NCBI GenBank assembly: GCA_902774845.1
Contig: CACYJU010000020.1
Location: 1-38,916, forward strand
Length of the DNA stretch: 38,916 bases
Direction of reading: 5' to 3'
DNA from: an uncultured Bacteroidota bacterium
Lineage (GTDB): Bacteria > Bacteroidota > Bacteroidia > Bacteroidales > P3
The notes below the pieces were generated by a model. The model did not search any database. It saw nothing but the letters and a program-made list of their open reading frames with translations, and was not told where the DNA came from. Of the stretch, positions 6,896 to 15,625 are shown piece by piece; positions within the stretch are counted from its first letter, which is position 1; every line of letters begins with the position of its first letter. Both the position numbers and the translations under genes were made by a program.

Positions 6896-9800
6896 ATGGA
6901 CTTGATTGAACTATACAAAGACTCTGACGCTATAACCGCCTTGAAGGAGTCGTTGAACGAAAAGGAGGCGAGGGTGCGGCTTACAGGCTCAGCAGGCTCC
7001 TACACATCGCTCCTTACGGCTCTGCTTTATAACGACAACCCATACCGCACGCATCTCTATATTGCCACGAACAAAGAGGACGCTTTCTATATGCTCAACG
7101 ACATCGAGGCGTTGCTGGGCGACACGGAAGCCGACATCGACCACAAGCGGGTACTGCTCTTTCCCACCACTTACCGACGTCCCTATCAGATAGAAGAGGT
7201 GGACAACGCCAACGTGCTGCAACGCTCGGAGGTGATAAAGCAGCTCAACGCCGGGCGCAACCTGGTGGTGGTGACCTATCCGGAGGCGCTCTCAGAGAAG
7301 GTGGCGTCGTCGAAGACCCTCACCAGCAACACCTTACAGGTGATGCAGGGGGTAGAACTCTCGATGGACTTTATGATAGATGTGCTGCGTGAGTATGAGT
7401 TTGAACGGGTCGACTTTGTGGTGGAACCAGGACAGTATGCCGTACGTGGTGGCATAATAGATGTCTTCTCCTACGACAACGAGGTGCCTTACCGTATAGA
7501 GTTCTTCGACGATACCGTCGACTCGCTGCGAGCCTTCGACCCCGTGAGCCAGCTTTCGGTGCGACGCTTCGACAAGATAGCTATCGTTCCCAATCTCGGC
7601 CGCCGCACTTCTGACGGCGAGCTGAAGGTGGTAGACGAGAAGGTGTCGCTCGTCCGCTATCTGGGTTCCGACGACGTGGTGTGGACCGAAGGACTTCTAC
7701 ATACCGTAGAGACCGTGGGCAAGCAGTTTGCTCAGGCTGGCGAGGTATACAGTCAGATGCGGGAAAACTCTCCCATCGACCATGTCAAGCCTGAGGCGTT
7801 ATACACCTCCGAGCAGGAGTTTCTTAAAGAGGTGCTGCGCTGCAAGGTGGTGGAATGTGGTGGAAGCGGCTACTTCAGCAAGCCCGTCGAGGTGAGGCTC
7901 AACATCGAGCCCCAGCCTTCGATAAACAAACAGTTCGACATGCTGGTGCGGATGCTCGCCGACTATGGTGAGCGGTCCTACCGATGCCTTATATCCATCA
8001 CCGCCGACTCCCAGCAGCATAGGCTGGAGAAGGTGTTTTCTTCTCTCCAGTCGTCGGTTTCTCTTCCCCTTTTGGTCGAGTATCTTCCGATGCCGCTCCA
8101 TCGTGGATTTGTCGATCACGACCATAAGATGCTCTGCTTTACCGACCACGAGATATTCGAGCGATACCATAAATACACCGTGCGCGACCTGCGGCAGAAC
8201 CGCGAGGCGATGACCATCAAAGACCTCTTCGAACTCAAGCCCGGCGACTATGTGACGCATATCGACTATGGTGTGGGAAAGTTCGGTGGATTGGAGAAGA
8301 TGACTGTGGCAGGCAAGACGCAGGAGGTCATACGGCTCATCTACAAGAACGACGACACGCTCTATATCAGCATCCACAGCCTTCACAAGATAAGCCGTTA
8401 TGTGGGCAAGGAGGGCACCGAGCCTAAGCTGAACCGCTTGGGTTCGAACAGCTGGCAGACCCTCAAGCAGAAGACCAAGAAGCAGGTCAAGGATATAGCC
8501 AAAGACCTCATAGCCCTCTATGCCAAACGCAAGGCGTCGGCGGGCTTCCCCTTCAGTGCCGACAACTACCTGCAGAACGAGCTGGAGGCCTCTTTCATGT
8601 TTGAGGATACCCCCGACCAGCTTAAGGCCACCAACGAGGTGAAGAAAGATATGGAGTCCTCCTCGCCGATGGACCGTCTGGTTTGTGGCGATGTGGGATT
8701 CGGAAAGACCGAAGTGGCCATACGAGCCGCCTTCAAAGCCTGCTGCGACTCGAAGCAGGTGGCGGTCTTGGTGCCGAACACCATCCTCGCCTTCCAGCAC
8801 TATAACACCTTCTCCGAGCGTCTCAAAGGACTGCCCGTCCGCGTCGACTACCTCAACCGTTTCCGTTCGGCTAAAGAGAAAAACCAGATCTATGCCGATG
8901 TGGCGGCTGGCAAGATAGACATCCTCATCGGAACCCACGCCATCACCAACAAGAACCTCAAGTTCAAAGACCTCGGACTCCTCATCATCGACGAGGAGCA
9001 GAAGTTCGGCGTGAGCATGAAAGAGAAGTTGCGTCAGGCGAAAGCCAACGTCGACTGCCTCACCCTCACCGCCACACCCATACCGCGCACCCTGCAGTTC
9101 TCGCTTATGGGAGCCCGCGACCTGAGTGTCATACAGACCCCGCCACCCAATCGTCAGCCGGTGGAGACCGAGCTCTGCACCTTCTCCGAAGAGGTGGTGC
9201 GCGACGCCATCATGTACGAGATGTCGCGTGGCGGACAGACTTTCTTCGTCAGCAACCGCATCGAAAACCTGCCTGAGATGGCGGGATTGGTGCAACGCCT
9301 TGTGCCCGACGCGGTGGTGGCTATAGCCCACGGACAAATGGACGGCAAGCTCACCGAGGACATCCTCATGCGGTTCCTCGCCGGCGAGATAGACGTGCTC
9401 GTCGCCACCACTATCGTCGAGAACGGCTTGGATATCCCCAACGCCAATACGATGATTGTCAACAACGCCCAGAACTTCGGATTGAGCGACCTCCACCAGA
9501 TACGAGGACGTGTGGGACGCTCCAACCGCAAGGCTTTCTGCTACCTTATGATACCTTCGTTCACGGCCCTCACCCCCGACGCACAGAAGCGTCTCAAAGC
9601 CATCGAGGAGTTCTCGGCCATAGGCAGCGGGTTCAACCTCGCCATGCGGGACCTCGACATACGAGGTGCAGGTAATATCCTGGGAGCCGAGCAGTCGGGA
9701 TTCATCAGCGAGATAGGCTACGAGATGTACCATAAGATACTCAACGAAGCCATACAGGAGCTCAAGGAGTCCGACTTCAAGGACCTCTTTGTCCAGGAGG

Positions 9801-10273
9801 CGGAAGAAGAGGACGAGTATGTGAAAGAGTGCACCATCGAGACCGACCTCGAAGTGCTCCTGCCCGACGAGTATGTCACCAATATAGGCGAGCGGCTTGT
9901 ACTCTATAAGGAGCTCAGCTCGCTCACCACCGACGAGGAGCTGGAGGCCTACCGGAAACGGCTGGAAGACAGGTTTGGCCCGTTGCCCGAGCCGACGGAA
10001 GAGCTTATCGCGACGGTGCGGCTGCGCCGTATGGGTCAGCAGTTCGGTATAGAGAAGCTCATACTCAAGCAGGACAAGATGTTGTGCCATTTCGTCTCCG
10101 ACCAGAGCAGCGCCTTCTTCAGCTCGGCCAATTTCGCCAAGATGATACGCTTCGCCCAGAGCAACCCCACGACGGTCCATCTGAAAGAGACCACCGAGCG
10201 GCTCTCCATGCTCTGCGACAACATAACCAGCATCTCCCAGGCGATAAAGAAATTGCAAGAAATGATAGGGTAA
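6896..10273 (+). CDS. mfd: Transcription-repair coupling factor Mfd
   Basis: The 1125-residue protein removes RNA polymerase stalled at DNA lesions and recruits UvrA. The UvrB-like N-terminal region includes YAVRGGIIDVFSYDNEVPYRIEFF. The CarD-like RNA polymerase interaction domain begins near residue 447 (LKPGDYVTHIDYGVGKF). The motor has Walker A GDVGFGKTE near residue 597, the Walker B-type motif IDEEQKFG near 697, TATPIPRTLQ near 724, and VENGLDIPNANT with QIRGRVGRS in the second RecA lobe. The C-terminal regulatory domain follows. Length and motif order are standard. The start is fixed by the family N-terminus; there is no Shine-Dalgarno sequence and a hairpin occupies the leader. Confidence 0.97.
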   Translation: MDLIELYKDSDAITALKESLNEKEARVRLTGSAGSYTSLLTALLYNDNPYRTHLYIATNKEDAFYMLNDIEALLGDTEADIDHKRVLLFPTTYRRPYQIEEVDNANVLQRSEVIKQLNAGRNLVVVTYPEALSEKVASSKTLTSNTLQVMQGVELSMDFMIDVLREYEFERVDFVVEPGQYAVRGGIIDVFSYDNEVPYRIEFFDDTVDSLRAFDPVSQLSVRRFDKIAIVPNLGRRTSDGELKVVDEKVSLVRYLGSDDVVWTEGLLHTVETVGKQFAQAGEVYSQMRENSPIDHVKPEALYTSEQEFLKEVLRCKVVECGGSGYFSKPVEVRLNIEPQPSINKQFDMLVRMLADYGERSYRCLISITADSQQHRLEKVFSSLQSSVSLPLLVEYLPMPLHRGFVDHDHKMLCFTDHEIFERYHKYTVRDLRQNREAMTIKDLFELKPGDYVTHIDYGVGKFGGLEKMTVAGKTQEVIRLIYKNDDTLYISIHSLHKISRYVGKEGTEPKLNRLGSNSWQTLKQKTKKQVKDIAKDLIALYAKRKASAGFPFSADNYLQNELEASFMFEDTPDQLKATNEVKKDMESSSPMDRLVCGDVGFGKTEVAIRAAFKACCDSKQVAVLVPNTILAFQHYNTFSERLKGLPVRVDYLNRFRSAKEKNQIYADVAAGKIDILIGTHAITNKNLKFKDLGLLIIDEEQKFGVSMKEKLRQAKANVDCLTLTATPIPRTLQFSLMGARDLSVIQTPPPNRQPVETELCTFSEEVVRDAIMYEMSRGGQTFFVSNRIENLPEMAGLVQRLVPDAVVAIAHGQMDGKLTEDILMRFLAGEIDVLVATTIVENGLDIPNANTMIVNNAQNFGLSDLHQIRGRVGRSNRKAFCYLMIPSFTALTPDAQKRLKAIEEFSAIGSGFNLAMRDLDIRGAGNILGAEQSGFISEIGYEMYHKILNEAIQELKESDFKDLFVQEAEEEDEYVKECTIETDLEVLLPDEYVTNIGERLVLYKELSSLTTDEELEAYRKRLEDRFGPLPEPTEELIATVRLRRMGQQFGIEKLILKQDKMLCHFVSDQSSAFFSSANFAKMIRFAQSNPTTVHLKETTERLSMLCDNITSISQAIKKLQEMIG

Positions 10274-10429
10274 ATACTCTGTATATTAGGAGGTTATTAT
10301 GAGTTTACAATATTGTGGTCCACAAAGTTGTGAACTTTTATAAAAAGAGGTCTATTCGATTGAGACTTAGATATTCCAGTGCGCCTACTGCGACGGTGGT
10401 CAGCTGAATTTACGTCTTCAACACAGGAT

Positions 10430-11629
10430 TTAGTATCCGAACCCAACCGCCCATATCGGTAGTTTTTTGCCGATGGCAGTCTCCAGGTCATCAGACAGTA
10501 TATATGAGTTCGGGATGTCGGCAATCTGCGTGAAATCCTTGTTCTCGCCTCCAACCTCGAAAACATATTTGCCGTCCACAAGAAAGTCTCCGTTCGATTT
10601 GCGATACTCCACGGTATGGTTGGCTGCCAACTGGTTGACTACGAAAGTTTCACGTGCGGTGCCAATCTGCACGGGTTCTGTCGCCCACGCATAAAGCAGG
10701 TTAGTGTTTTCCATAAATATTTTGTCGGGTTTCTGCATACGTTTCACGCTCTTCACATCAGAGTATAGCAGCTGTATCAGTTTTGCTTTGCCGAGATAAC
10801 CAAGGTACGACACCACCGTGTCCCGCTTGATACCGCTTATTACAGACAGCTTGCTTATATCCACCTGGAAAGGCACACTTGCAGCAAGCGTGGTCAATAG
10901 CGACTTGAGTTTTCGAGTGTTACCAATATCCACTTTGCATATCCGAGGCATCTCGTCATCTATTATATGGTTCACCACCTGTTGTATGGTTGTGTAATAG
11001 TCCGTCTCGTTGTTCAGGTAATACGGATAGTAACCATACTTCAGATATTCGTGGAACAGTGCCACCGGCCTGCCCGCCTTGTTCATCTCTTCAATCAATC
11101 GCGTTGGATCATGCAGCAACTCTTCCAAACTGTATGTCGGCAACTCTATTCCCTTGTAAAAATGCAAGAATTCACGGAAACTTAATCCTTGCAGGTCGTG
11201 ATTCACACAGCGCCTCGACAAATCTGCGTTTCCCTCGGTAAGGCTGAGCAGGCTGCTGCCGCTCAGCACCACACGCATTGTGGGGTAGAAATCGTATATC
11301 TCTTTTACCTCGCGGCTCCAATCTTCATATTTATGAATCTCGTCGAGGAAAAGATGCTTTCCGCCGGCAAGGTAGAACCGTTCAGCCAATTCGAGCAATG
11401 TATGCGAGTTGAAATAGTTGTCATCGCACGAAACATGCAGGACTTGCCTGTCCAGTGGATTGTAGTGCAGTTTTATGTACTGTAGCATCATGGTTGATTT
11501 TCCTACGCCTTTTTGTCCTCTGATTGACATCATCCGAGCATCCCAGTTTATGGATTTAGCCCATTGGCGCACAATAGCCGTAGGTGTCAACTCCAGTAGT
11601 CTGTCGTGTTTTCTGAATAGAGTCTCCAT
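10430..11629 (-). CDS. AAA-family ATPase with DUF4143-like C-terminus
   Basis: The 399-residue protein has Walker A GQKGVGKST (about residues 39-47), Walker B HLFLDEIHKY, and a sensor-like VVLSGSSLLSL. The C-terminal part (ETFVVNQLAANHTVEYRKS, then GKYVFEVGG) resembles the PD-(D/E)XK-like DUF4143 tail found on AAA_14 ATPases. The middle has a winged-helix-like segment (LSVISGIKRDTVVSYLGYL). Such proteins are very common in Bacteroidales, often in variable copy number, and their biological role is unclear. It stands alone, convergent with mfd, and its codon use is less GC-rich than that of mfd. Confidence 0.85.
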   Translation of the reverse strand: METLFRKHDRLLELTPTAIVRQWAKSINWDARMMSIRGQKGVGKSTMMLQYIKLHYNPLDRQVLHVSCDDNYFNSHTLLELAERFYLAGGKHLFLDEIHKYEDWSREVKEIYDFYPTMRVVLSGSSLLSLTEGNADLSRRCVNHDLQGLSFREFLHFYKGIELPTYSLEELLHDPTRLIEEMNKAGRPVALFHEYLKYGYYPYYLNNETDYYTTIQQVVNHIIDDEMPRICKVDIGNTRKLKSLLTTLAASVPFQVDISKLSVISGIKRDTVVSYLGYLGKAKLIQLLYSDVKSVKRMQKPDKIFMENTNLLYAWATEPVQIGTARETFVVNQLAANHTVEYRKSNGDFLVDGKYVFEVGGENKDFTQIADIPNSYILSDDLETAIGKKLPIWAVGFGY

Positions 11630-12052
11630 GTCTAATATTTTGCATTTACAATATTGAATAGCAGCTTATTATAAACAACTGCCCTTTTTATGGGGCATTA
11701 TTGTGTGCAATGTGCCCTTTGTGGCGGGCAAAATTAATAACAATTTATGAAATAACAATTTATTATTGCTTTTTTTAGGAAAAATCAAATATGTAATACT
11801 CGGTTCTACTTGTTTTTCAGAGATTTATATGCCTTTTGGTTATGTGGCCAGTCAACTCCACCAGCGACGCAGTAACAGTTACCAACCATAATTGAATCTT
11901 GGTTTGGTGCGATAATGGCGACCTGATAAAGGAATGAAAAAGGAAGCATAAAGGTGAAATAAAGGGATGGGATGCTTGTATGGGTTATGCCTTTTCTATG
12001 CAATAACTGGTATGGGTTTCCGTTATAATTTGGGTTTTAAAAACTGTTGATT
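11630..12052 (+). other. 423-bp AT-rich gap with no convincing gene
   Basis: The gap is AT-rich. A minus-strand frame of 65 codons at 11806-12003 (ending VGNCYCVAGGVDWPHNQKAYKSLKNK) could be the C-terminal remnant of a lost gene, but no family is recognisable and codon use is not persuasive. No clear promoter or terminator is visible. Confidence 0.4.
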
Positions 12053-12691
12053 ATGAATGGTTCGATAGTTGATCTTTTCGCTCTGCGGGGCGGGCTCGTG
12101 GAGAAGGATGTGACCCCTTGGCAGACTTTCTCCGGCAAGGGGATGAAGTTCCGCCTGCAGTCCTACGACTGGGCAGAATGCGCTTGTCTGGCTCACCTCT
12201 CGATGAAGGGATTGTGCGGATTGATGAAGATGGAGTCGGTCATATGCACGCCTTACGGCAAGGATGTGCCGCTTTTCTCGTATGACGGTATCAACGTGTT
12301 TGGCCGACGGACGGTCTTCCTGGAGATGTACGACACTCAGGTGGAGCCGATTGACCTGTCGGCTCTGGATGCTGTAAAATCATCATATAAAGATTTGAAA
12401 GATAAGGCGATGAAGCCTGCTTGGTATGACGGATTAAAGCTTTCGCCCTCCACCTACAAGGTGGGACGCGGTCAACGTATGTGCGAGCTCGTCAACGAGA
12501 TGATGACGGCTTACCTCGACCTCTTCACCGAGGCGAAGGTGGTGGACCGTACGACTAAGACGGAGAAGAACAGAACCTACGTGGAGGGACTTATCGGCAA
12601 CGGCGGTCCTGCCGTGAACGTGGTAAGCGGTATGCTTGGGAAAGAGGCGGCGGAGACGATGTTCCGCAGGTTCCTGTTTGGAACTGTTTGA
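12053..12691 (+). CDS. Conserved-looking protein of unknown function
   Basis: The product is about 212 residues with no signal peptide or membrane segment. The ATG at 12053 is preferred to the in-frame TTG at 12047. The core KMESVICTPYGKDVPLFSYD followed by RRTVFLEMYDTQ loosely resembles the substrate-binding core of ferredoxin-dependent bilin reductases (P-x-G-x2-P-x-F-x-x-D, then a hydrophobic strand ending in D). This is a weak pattern match, not an identification. Codon use is typical of the surrounding chromosome. It is followed by octamer-type repeats (GCGTTAAT, GTGTTAAT) and has no operon partner. Confidence 0.65.
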   Translation: MNGSIVDLFALRGGLVEKDVTPWQTFSGKGMKFRLQSYDWAECACLAHLSMKGLCGLMKMESVICTPYGKDVPLFSYDGINVFGRRTVFLEMYDTQVEPIDLSALDAVKSSYKDLKDKAMKPAWYDGLKLSPSTYKVGRGQRMCELVNEMMTAYLDLFTEAKVVDRTTKTEKNRTYVEGLIGNGGPAVNVVSGMLGKEAAETMFRRFLFGTV

Positions 12692-12757
12692 ATGCGTTAA
12701 TGTGTTAATGCGTAAGTGCGTTAGTGGCTGGCGCGTTCCTTTTATAAATTTAAAAAG

Positions 12758-12826
12758 GCCTCCAAGTCCCACTCGGGAACAAAAAAAGCAGTCAAACGAC
12801 TGCTTTTCCTCTTGGTACCCCGGGGG
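12758..12826 (-). repeat. Partial duplicate of the tRNA-Leu(CAA) 3' end and terminator
   Basis: This 69-bp block repeats 12910-12982. On the minus strand it holds the last bases of the tRNA (CCCCGGGGTACCA), its GCAGTC/GACTGC terminator hairpin with T-run, and the 23 bases beyond. The tRNA body expected upstream is missing and replaced by 83 unrelated bases at 12827-12909. Confidence 0.85.
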
Positions 12827-12909
12827 ATGAAGAAGCGTCCTGTGGATGCTTCGATTAGGGCAAGGCCGAGAGGCCGCCCGAGAACACTCTTTCAACTAAA
12901 ATAGCTCCC

Positions 12910-12982
12910 GCCTCCAAGTCCCACTCGGGAACAAAAAAAAGCAGTCAAACGACTGCTTTTCTTCTTGTTGGTACCCCGGGGG
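12910..12982 (-). repeat. Second copy of the tRNA-3'-end/terminator block
   Basis: This copy is joined to the intact tRNA-Leu(CAA). It differs from 12758-12826 only by one A in the homopolymer and a few bases near the tRNA CCA. Confidence 0.85.
12933..12960 (-). terminator. Terminator of tRNA-Leu(CAA)
   Basis: On the minus strand, GCAGTC, a GTTT loop and GACTGC are followed by a run of eight T residues. The duplicate at 12781-12808 keeps the same hairpin. Confidence 0.85.
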
Positions 12983-13054
12983 GGACTTGAACCCCCACGC
13001 CATTGCTGACAGCAGATTTTGAGTCTACCGCGTCTACCATTCCGCCACCAGGGC
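12969..13054 (-). tRNA. tRNA-Leu(CAA)
   Basis: The acceptor stem GCCCTGG pairs with CCGGGGT. The D-arm has GGCGGAATGGTAGAC, the anticodon loop is CTCAAAA (anticodon CAA), a long class II variable arm is present, and the T-arm has GGTTCAAGTCC. CCA is encoded. Confidence 0.93.
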
Positions 13055-13081
13055 CTGATTTTTTGCTTTCAAAATCGAGTG

Positions 13082-13112
13082 CAAAAGTATACAGATTTTT
13101 TCAATTAGCAAA
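13082..13112 (-). promoter_or_regulatory. Promoter of tRNA-Leu(CAA)
   Basis: Read on the minus strand, TTTG (13109-13112) and TACTTTTG (13082-13089) are separated by exactly 19 bp, a full Bacteroidetes consensus. Confidence 0.85.
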
Positions 13113-13226
13113 ATTTTTTCATCCCGAGACCCTTTTCTAAGCTCCCGATTCCCGATTCGCGGTTTGTGTTTTGTTGTGTATAGATGGCTAACTATCATTA
13201 ATTTGTGTATAAAAACAAAAATTTAT

Positions 13227-13257
13227 TTTGTCGTAACAAAAAATTGTAGTACTTTTG
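13227..13257 (+). promoter_or_regulatory. Promoter of the two plus-strand tRNA-Leu genes
   Basis: TTTG at 13227-13230 and TACTTTTG at 13250-13257 are separated by 19 bp and lie 24 bases before tRNA-Leu(GAG). Confidence 0.85.
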
Positions 13258-13280
13258 CAACCGCTTTCGAGAGAAACGAA

Positions 13281-13364
13281 GCCCAGGTGGTGGAATTGGT
13301 AGACACGCTACTTTGAGGGGGTAGTCGCCGTAGGGCGGTGCAAGTTCAAGTCTTGTCCTGGGCA
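13281..13364 (+). tRNA. tRNA-Leu(GAG)
   Basis: Acceptor GCCCAGG pairs with CCTGGGC. The anticodon loop TTGAGGG gives anticodon GAG. A class II variable arm and T-loop TTCAAGT are present. CCA is not encoded. Confidence 0.93.
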
Positions 13365-13372
13365 CAAAAAAG

Positions 13373-13396
13373 AGCAACGCAGAGTTGCTTTTTTTT
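13373..13396 (+). terminator. Terminator after tRNA-Leu(GAG)
   Basis: AGCAAC, a five-base loop and GTTGCT are followed by seven or more T residues. Confidence 0.8.
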
Positions 13397-13431
13397 ACTA
13401 CCAAGTCCCAAAAGACAGTGGGACACCAGTT

Positions 13432-13513
<82 letters not shown>

Positions 13514-13519
13514 CTGAGA

Positions 13520-13566
13520 GAATTCTACAAGTGATTCAAATTGAATGAAATGTAGGATTCTTTTTT
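13520..13566 (+). terminator. Terminator supplied by the island after the tRNA
   Basis: GAATTCTACA pairs with TGTAGGATTC (one G-T pair) across a 21-base loop and is followed by six T residues. It would end the tRNA transcript in the interrupted configuration. Confidence 0.7.
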
Positions 13567-13993
13567 CTTATATGCCTCATAATTGGTCAAGTTTTAGTTG
13601 TATTTTCGGGGAAGTGGATTACCGTATGTGCTTATGGAATGAGATTGAGTTGATACTGGACGACCGTTCTCTCTGTCGAGTAAGAAGTAAGGCAAGTTTG
13701 GCTATCAACACATTTCGTAAATTGAGAAGAATATTCTTGATATGAATCTGCTTTTTACAGGCTTTTTACAGAAGGTAGTGAGAATATTCTTCAAGCCATT
13801 GATTTACACAATAAATTTGGTCTTTTCTCGTTGTTGCTTAGTGATTTCAAGGAAAGAGACAAGAGACAAATGGCAAAGAAGAAAAATGTTGATATATAGA
13901 TTGCTGTTAATAATACATAGGTGGCTGCAAAATGTTACCACCTCGAAACTGTGACACAAATCGAAAGAAAGAGCTTTCTGAGCATTTAAATTG
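13567..13993 (+). other. Island leader region without a convincing gene
   Basis: About 430 bp of AT-rich sequence. Short open frames at 13545-13745 and 13742-13954 on the plus strand show no recognisable family and may be decayed coding sequence. The palindrome AAGAATATTCTT near 13728 is echoed by GAGAATATTCTTC near 13782. A promoter for the following operon must lie here, but no clean TAnnTTTG is visible close to the start. Confidence 0.45.
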
Positions 13994-15613
13994 ATGGTAT
14001 ACAAAATGACTGACAATTATTTGGTTGATTTCAAAATAAATCGTCCTGACATTCAGGTTGAATATTCTGTTGTCCCGACTGATGAGATAGGTCTTTCCAC
14101 ATATAGGTCTATCATACAGAATGGAATTGCAGATATCGACAAAAGATTTGATGACATACAGATTCAGATTGATAAATATAATGAGGAAATCGACAAACTC
14201 ACTAATCATGCTGACACATTTGACAACCTTGTTGCTATTGGAAGTGGTGTCTTATGCGGATTGATAGACTCTTTTTTTGTCGGGGAGTTTGACTTTTCTG
14301 AACTAAAGGCTGATAGCAATAAACATGTTAATAAGTTTATCGAGAAATATGCAAAATCAACAGGATGGGATGGCCAAGGTCGTTTGGATGGAGCTATAAA
14401 ACATTTAGAAGACAAGTTCCCTGTTGACCAGGATAACATCTGGAAAAAGCCGGGCAGAGGAAACAGTCAGAGTAGTGCTAATCTACATCATTTGGAAGAC
14501 TTGGCTCATCATCCAACCCCTGTAGGTCTATTCTTTGCTATCGTTGTTTCATTCTTTAGGACAGGCGTTTTTATTGGGAAAGATGGGAAATGGAAGATGG
14601 CTACCATCGAGACTACACCTAAAGAAATATTAGGAAAATTTCTTCCATTTGTTATATCTGGCATTCTGCTATGGATTATCTATCAAGCAGAGACAAATCA
14701 TCCCGAGAAATGGGAGAAATTACCAAGACCTATTAGCAAGTTAATCAAATTAGTTGCTGCAACCCCAGGTATAGTACCGGTTTTAAGGACGGCACATAAC
14801 TGGTTTGGACATCTTGTAAGTGATATGGGCGGCGCTAAAAGTACTCCTGGTGGTGGAATGGGGATTCCTGGCATATTTCTATCAATGTTAAAGGAGATTT
14901 CTTCAATACCCCCAATCAATAAAACAGAACTGCCTCAAATAATTAGCAACTGGTATTCCAAAGAGAAGTTTGAATTACGTTCAGAACTTGCCATCATTGA
15001 AGGATTAGGAAAACAAGCGATGCCTGTTCTTTTGAATGAGCTGATTGTTCGCACATTTTACTTTGTCAGAAGATTAGTACAAGAGAAACAGCTTCATGAA
15101 AACTGGCAAAATGTCGATTGGCGTAGCACGCTTCCTTTTAACAACCGAACTATTACCCGAATGATAACTATTTCATCAGGGACCTTTATGGCTATGGATA
15201 TGGCTGATGCGGCTATTCGTTCTGGTATTAAATCGGGAGGAGAACCGGCAACCTTTATGACTAATTTTATTTTGAGAGTCAACTTTGTCGGAGTGGGTAG
15301 ATTCGCTGTGGCGATTTGGTCAGATTTCAAAATGGGACTAAAAGAGGAGAGAAAAGAGAATGAACGATTTGCGTTATATATGCAGCAACTAAACCTATGC
15401 AATGCAAAATTGTTATATAAGCTTGCTGATATGTGGGTTTCTACAGAAGATGCCCAGGAAGCCGTTAATCAAATGCAACTGGTCGCAGACCAAAGCGTCA
15501 GCGACTTTAAAAAGACTTTGGAAATAATCAACAATATGCCCACTATCGACCCAATCCAAGTGGAAAAAAACAATCCAACACTGCTTGACCAAATGGCTGA
15601 TATATTCGATTAA
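13994..15613 (+). CDS. Island protein 1: multi-hydrophobic protein of unknown function
   Basis: About 539 residues. A charged N-terminal region with a short coiled coil (DIDKRFDDIQIQIDKYNEEI) precedes a Gly-rich hydrophobic segment (LVAIGSGVLCGLIDSFFVG, near 80-98). A His-rich motif HHLEDLAHHP follows near 166-175, directly before a hydrophobic stretch (VGLFFAIVVSFF). Further candidate membrane segments are near 215-232 (FLPFVISGILLWIIYQ), 252-265, 390-404 and 424-443. There is no signal peptide and no enzymatic motif I can name. It is followed after 12 bases by island protein 2, so the two form an operon and plausibly act together at the membrane. ATG at 14006 is an alternative start. Codon use is AT-rich and unlike the chromosome. 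Confidence 0.8.
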   Translation: MVYKMTDNYLVDFKINRPDIQVEYSVVPTDEIGLSTYRSIIQNGIADIDKRFDDIQIQIDKYNEEIDKLTNHADTFDNLVAIGSGVLCGLIDSFFVGEFDFSELKADSNKHVNKFIEKYAKSTGWDGQGRLDGAIKHLEDKFPVDQDNIWKKPGRGNSQSSANLHHLEDLAHHPTPVGLFFAIVVSFFRTGVFIGKDGKWKMATIETTPKEILGKFLPFVISGILLWIIYQAETNHPEKWEKLPRPISKLIKLVAATPGIVPVLRTAHNWFGHLVSDMGGAKSTPGGGMGIPGIFLSMLKEISSIPPINKTELPQIISNWYSKEKFELRSELAIIEGLGKQAMPVLLNELIVRTFYFVRRLVQEKQLHENWQNVDWRSTLPFNNRTITRMITISSGTFMAMDMADAAIRSGIKSGGEPATFMTNFILRVNFVGVGRFAVAIWSDFKMGLKEERKENERFALYMQQLNLCNAKLLYKLADMWVSTEDAQEAVNQMQLVADQSVSDFKKTLEIINNMPTIDPIQVEKNNPTLLDQMADIFD

Positions 15614-15625
15614 TTAACAAAAAAA

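Noticed and set aside
7799..10258. Minus-strand open frame of 819 codons opposite mfd
   Set aside because: It mirrors the GC-rich codon pattern of mfd, has no recognisable domain and no start signals. Similar mirror frames lie opposite murB, purA and tex.
10299..10343. 14-codon frame MSLQYCGPQSCELL with AGGAGG upstream
   Set aside because: The ribosome site and spacing look good, but the frame is too short to support, and the region may be a gene remnant. No second line of evidence.
12815..12822. Polylinker-like GGTACCCCGGGG suggesting vector sequence
   Set aside because: It is the genuine 3' end of tRNA-Leu(CAA) and its duplicate.
13545..13954. Remnant integrase or transposase in the left part of the island
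   Set aside because: The short frames show no recombinase motif (no R-H-R-Y pattern or DDE residues). I cannot claim a recombinase.
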